Positions 6,761-9,470 of a stretch of 9,470 bases of DNA are shown here, piece after piece (the first letter of the stretch is position 1; each line of letters starts with the position of its first letter). Position numbers and translations under genes: made by a program. The stretch spans positions 1 to 9,470 of the forward strand of contig JABMMT010000077.1 of the NCBI GenBank assembly GCA_013205155.1, given 5' to 3'. Source of the stretch: Betaproteobacteria bacterium (GTDB lineage: Bacteria; Pseudomonadota; Gammaproteobacteria; Burkholderiales; Burkholderiaceae). The notes under the pieces were generated by a model. The model worked only from the letters and a program-made list of their open reading frames with translations. It ran no database searches and was not told where the DNA came from.

Positions 6761-7693
6761 ATGTCAGACTTACCGAACCCAATTGGCGCTTTTGAAATCT
6801 TTAAGATCAAGAAAGAGCGGATACTAAAAGGCTCAAAATCAGGAGCGCTTAAAAAACTTTCTAAGAAATTAGCAAAAAAATTATTTGGGAAAAAATTTGC
6901 AACTAAAGCACGTGAGCAACTATCCGCACCAAAAGAAATTTCCTACATCAAGCCATCGGTCCACGTAAAGGCTAAAAAAGCGACATTTCAGATAAGCTGG
7001 GCATCTAATGCTACCGAGATTAAGGAGGCGCAACGTTTACGCTATAAGGTATTTGCAGAAGAAATGGGTGCTAATCTTTCACAAAACCTTGAAGGTTTGG
7101 ATATTGATGAATTTGATGCCTATTGCGATCACTTGTTAATACGCGACCAGGATAGCTTAAAAGTTGTAGGTACTTACCGCGTACTCCCACCTCATAAAGC
7201 ACAAGAAATTGGGCGCTTGTACTCAGACTCAGAGTTTGATCTAACACGTTTAAATCATTTGAGACCAAAATTAGTAGAGCTTGGAAGATCATGTGTGCAC
7301 AAAGACTATCGTTCTGGTGCTGTCATCATGGCTCTATGGAGTGGCTTAGCCCAGTATATGCAAAAAAACGGATACGAAATCATGCTCGGTTGCGCTAGCA
7401 TCCCAATGGCAGACGGTGGGCATTTTGCGGCAAGCCTATATAACTCATTAAATAATGAACAAATGGCGCCAACTGAGTTTCATGCATTCCCGCGCTTGCC
7501 GCTTCCTTTGGATAAGCTCAACGGTGGATTAGAAGTAGAGGCGCCTCCTTTGATTAAAGGCTACCTGAAGCTGGGAGCTAAAATTTGTAGCGCTCCAGCA
7601 TGGGATCCTGACTTCAATACAGCAGATTTACTCACCATGCTACGTATTTCTGAAATTAGTCCCAGATATGCAAAGCATTTTTTTGGTCTTTAA
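6761..7693 (+). CDS. olsB: OlsB-like GNAT acyltransferase (ornithine N-acyltransferase candidate)
   Basis: This 310-residue protein has a GNAT-type acyltransferase domain (about 78-295). Visible OlsB-group motifs are QRLRYKVFAEEMGA (91-104), DAYCDHL (119-125), VVGTYRVL (135-142), ELGRSCVHKDYR (173-184), and a C-terminal PPLIKGYLKLGA block (262-273). OlsB enzymes transfer a 3-hydroxyacyl chain from acyl carrier protein to ornithine, giving lyso-ornithine lipid, which OlsA completes. The first 60 residues form an unusual lysine-rich, amphipathic-looking extension that may bind the membrane. The gene lies 43 bp after dgkA on the same strand, with AAGG 6 nt before its ATG and no convincing terminator between, so read-through from plcP is likely. 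Ornithine as substrate is inferred. Its stop lies 1 nt from that of convergent ppx. Confidence 0.8.
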   Translation: MSDLPNPIGAFEIFKIKKERILKGSKSGALKKLSKKLAKKLFGKKFATKAREQLSAPKEISYIKPSVHVKAKKATFQISWASNATEIKEAQRLRYKVFAEEMGANLSQNLEGLDIDEFDAYCDHLLIRDQDSLKVVGTYRVLPPHKAQEIGRLYSDSEFDLTRLNHLRPKLVELGRSCVHKDYRSGAVIMALWSGLAQYMQKNGYEIMLGCASIPMADGGHFAASLYNSLNNEQMAPTEFHAFPRLPLPLDKLNGGLEVEAPPLIKGYLKLGAKICSAPAWDPDFNTADLLTMLRISEISPRYAKHFFGL

Positions 7694-7694
7694 A

Positions 7695-9257
7695 TTACTT
7701 TAAACTAAGCTTGTATGAGTGGCCAATTCTCTCCCATTCGACAGCTTCTTTTTGTAAACTAAATTCAGTCAATGGGTGCTCTTCGGCCCATTCTTTTGAT
7801 AGGCTGACTAAATAAGATCCACCATACTCCGAAACTTTTACCCTTGGCATATCAACATCATTACGTCCGCGACATAACACCTGGGCTAATCGAAGGCAAA
7901 AAAGCATCCGCCAATCATTGAAGCTCACATTATGGGAAAGTTTTCCTAATTTCCCTGTGTGACCTATCAATAAAGCCGCTAATCTTGCCTGATCATTTTT
8001 TGAAAATCCTGGCATATCTGCATTGCCAGCAATATAGGCAGAATGCTTGTGATATCCATTATGAGAAATAGAGAGTCCAATCTCGTGAAGATTAGCTGCC
8101 CACTGTAATAGGGCAATATTATCAGATCGATTTTCAACATCTGGTTTAGGTAGCTGCGCCAAGAAATCAGCAGCAAGTTTTCCTACGCGTGTTGCCTGTT
8201 CTCGATCTACAGCATAGCGCTGCATAAATTGCTCTACAGTGACGTAGCGCATATCGTGGTGTTGTGACCTGCCTAATAAATCATATAAAACACCTACACG
8301 AAGAGCTGCATCAGTCACTTCCATGGACTCAATTCCGAGCTCATCGAATACGGCTAACATAATAGCCAGTCCCCCAGGCCATACAGCCCTTCTATCATCT
8401 TTTAGACCGAGTAATTGAACCTGACTGATATGCTCATATTTCAGTAAATGTTTTTTAAGGGATTTGAGGCCTTCACGAGTGATCAGCCCACTGGAGCCAT
8501 TGACACGACCCATGGTTAATCCATCACCATTGCCATTAAATTCATTTTGGGAAATGAGCTCTGCTAATGCACGAGCTGTTCCAGAGGATCCAATGACCTG
8601 CTTCCAACCACTTTTAAGATATGCCCCAGAAATTACCTGTATCTCGCGTCTGGCTGCTAACTCTGCCTCTTTAAATGCGTGGCTATCTATATTGCCTCTT
8701 GGAAAGAATCGCAAACTATGGGAAACGCAGCCAATATAAAGACTTTCCATCAATTTAGGTTCATAGCCTTTGCCGATGATGAATTCTGTTGATCCTCCAC
8801 CAATATCGACTACTAATCTATTGCCCTGAACAGCCGGCACCTCATGAGCGGCACCAATATAAATTAAGCGAGCCTCCTCAACGCCAGCAATCACCTCAAT
8901 TGGAAAACCGAGAGCTTCTTGTGCATCAAGAACAAATTTTTGAGCATTTTTAGCAACCCTAAGAGTATTCGTAGCGACAGCGCGAACATGGGAAGGGGCG
9001 AATCCACGAATACGCTCTCCAAAGCGTCTGATGGCAGATAAACCGCGCTGATAGGCCTCCTCGTCCAATAGCTTTGTGTCCGTTAACCCTGCTGCTAATC
9101 GAACTGATTCTCGCAAGGTATCAATAGGACGCAACTGGGTGCCAGACGAAGTATTGACAGCTTGTGCAACCAGCAGGCGAAAGCTATTGGAACCCAAATC
9201 CACTGCTGCTACTAAGTCAGATGATGTAAAAACTGAATCCAGTGGTTGATCTAACAA
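7695..9257 (-). CDS. ppx: Exopolyphosphatase / guanosine pentaphosphate phosphohydrolase (Ppx/GppA family)
   Basis: This 520-residue cytoplasmic enzyme removes terminal phosphate from polyphosphate and, in GppA members, from pppGpp. The ASKHA phosphatase core shows DLGSNSFRLL (20-29, phosphate 1 loop), EVIAGVEEARLIY (121-133, containing the likely catalytic glutamate), DIGGGSTEFIIG (151-162, phosphate 2 loop), and GSSGTARA (223-230). A C-terminal helical HD-like region follows, with LHEIG and HNGYHKHS near 389-405. The roughly 500-residue length matches long Ppx/GppA proteins. The start codon is TTG at 9257, chosen because AGGAT lies about 6 nt upstream and the only later methionines fall far inside the conserved core. 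Ppx and GppA cannot be separated by sequence alone. The neighbouring PPK2 gene favours a polyphosphate role. A weak Pho-box-like array lies upstream. Confidence 0.93.
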   Translation of the reverse strand: MLDQPLDSVFTSSDLVAAVDLGSNSFRLLVAQAVNTSSGTQLRPIDTLRESVRLAAGLTDTKLLDEEAYQRGLSAIRRFGERIRGFAPSHVRAVATNTLRVAKNAQKFVLDAQEALGFPIEVIAGVEEARLIYIGAAHEVPAVQGNRLVVDIGGGSTEFIIGKGYEPKLMESLYIGCVSHSLRFFPRGNIDSHAFKEAELAARREIQVISGAYLKSGWKQVIGSSGTARALAELISQNEFNGNGDGLTMGRVNGSSGLITREGLKSLKKHLLKYEHISQVQLLGLKDDRRAVWPGGLAIMLAVFDELGIESMEVTDAALRVGVLYDLLGRSQHHDMRYVTVEQFMQRYAVDREQATRVGKLAADFLAQLPKPDVENRSDNIALLQWAANLHEIGLSISHNGYHKHSAYIAGNADMPGFSKNDQARLAALLIGHTGKLGKLSHNVSFNDWRMLFCLRLAQVLCRGRNDVDMPRVKVSEYGGSYLVSLSKEWAEEHPLTEFSLQKEAVEWERIGHSYKLSLK

Positions 9258-9290
9258 AATTTATCCTGAATGTGAAAACTCTGGTTCATT

Positions 9291-9319
9291 ATGTCTGCAA
9301 TATGCAAATTTTTTGACAT
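9291..9319 (-). promoter_or_regulatory. Weak candidate PhoB array upstream of ppx
   Basis: On the minus strand three CTGTCAT-like heptamers recur at 11-bp spacing: ATGTCAA (9313-9319), TTTGCAT (9302-9308) and CAGACAT (9291-9297). Matches to the half-site are 5, 4 and 5 of 7. The site lies 34 bp upstream of the TTG start. No half-site is perfect and no strong -10 follows, so this could be chance in A/T-rich DNA. The rest of the intergenic stretch 9258-9356 shows only the ppx ribosome binding site. Confidence 0.25.
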
Positions 9320-9356
9320 ATGTAGGAATTTAATGCTTTAACTACCAAGAAATCAG

Positions 9357-9470
9357 TTAAGCAGCTAAATTCTGTTCAGCACTTGAGCAGTCGAGATCAC
9401 CAAAACTACAGAATATGCAGCAATCCCCCGATTTGGGCTTCAAAATTGCGTTACACACTCTACATTGAAA
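9357..9470 (-). CDS. GDCCVxC-family small cysteine-rich protein, 3' part only
   Basis: Reading the minus strand from the right edge gives an open frame of 37 residues ending in TAA at 9357-9359. It contains C-x-x-C (CRVC) followed by GDCCIFCSFGD and a further cysteine. The CxxC plus GDCC-x-x-C pattern matches the small GDCCVxC (seleno)protein family, in which one cysteine can be selenocysteine in some members. Here all are ordinary TGC/TGT cysteine codons. The C-terminus after FGD (CSSAEQ) departs from the usual CPPxQ ending that I recall. The six cysteines suggest metal binding or redox chemistry, but the function is unknown. The 5' end lies outside the window. It runs in the same direction as ppx, 99 bp upstream of it. 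Confidence 0.7.
   Translation of the reverse strand, partial: FQCRVCNAILKPKSGDCCIFCSFGDLDCSSAEQNLAA

Noticed and set aside
8464..8739. 91-codon open frame on the plus strand
   Set aside because: It lies entirely antisense to the conserved Ppx/GppA core and shows no recognisable domain.
1..9470. CRISPR arrays, insertion sequences, prophage or integrase signals
   Set aside because: No repeat-spacer pattern, transposase, integrase or flanking direct repeats were seen. The tRNA fragment at the left edge has no attachment-site duplicate in the window.

Overview
The window reads as an ordinary chromosomal segment of a Gram-negative betaproteobacterium with moderately low GC. Gene content and codon use most resemble a Polynucleobacter-like member of the Burkholderiaceae, but that assignment comes from recognition and was not computed. 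Genes are tightly packed, and no insertion sequence, phage gene or CRISPR array is visible.

Left part (1-2610): the 5' end of a tRNA-Pro gene runs off the left edge on the minus strand. Divergent from it are a small DUF2946-like exported or membrane protein and a ZnuD-type TonB-dependent outer-membrane receptor. Together they look like a metal (zinc or copper) uptake pair.

Middle part (2611-7693): this is the notable region. A PPK2 polyphosphate kinase and a PlsC/OlsA-type acyltransferase lie on the minus strand. Divergent from them is a four-gene run: a PlcP-type phospholipase C (calcineurin fold), an Agt-type GT4 glycosyltransferase, diacylglycerol kinase, and an OlsB-type GNAT N-acyltransferase. 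The divergent intergenic region holds four tandem CTGTCAT-like heptamers spaced exactly 11 bp apart, the architecture of PhoB (Pho box) sites. A second Pho-box-like pair precedes ppk2. The reading is a phosphate-starvation lipid-remodelling cluster. PlcP would cut phospholipids to diacylglycerol (DAG), and Agt would glycosylate the DAG to a phosphorus-free glycolipid. DgkA could return DAG to phosphatidate, and OlsB with OlsA could make phosphorus-free ornithine lipid. PlcP-Agt remodelling is known from rhizobia and marine bacteria. What is unusual here is the compact set combining glycolipid, ornithine-lipid, DAG-recycling and polyphosphate genes around shared Pho-box-like DNA.

Right part (7695-9470): a Ppx/GppA phosphatase gene on the minus strand starts with TTG. 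It has a weaker Pho-box-like array upstream. Beyond it is the 3' end of a small cysteine-rich GDCCVxC-family gene cut by the right edge. Two convergent gene pairs (2610/2611 and 7693/7695) have essentially no space between their stop codons.
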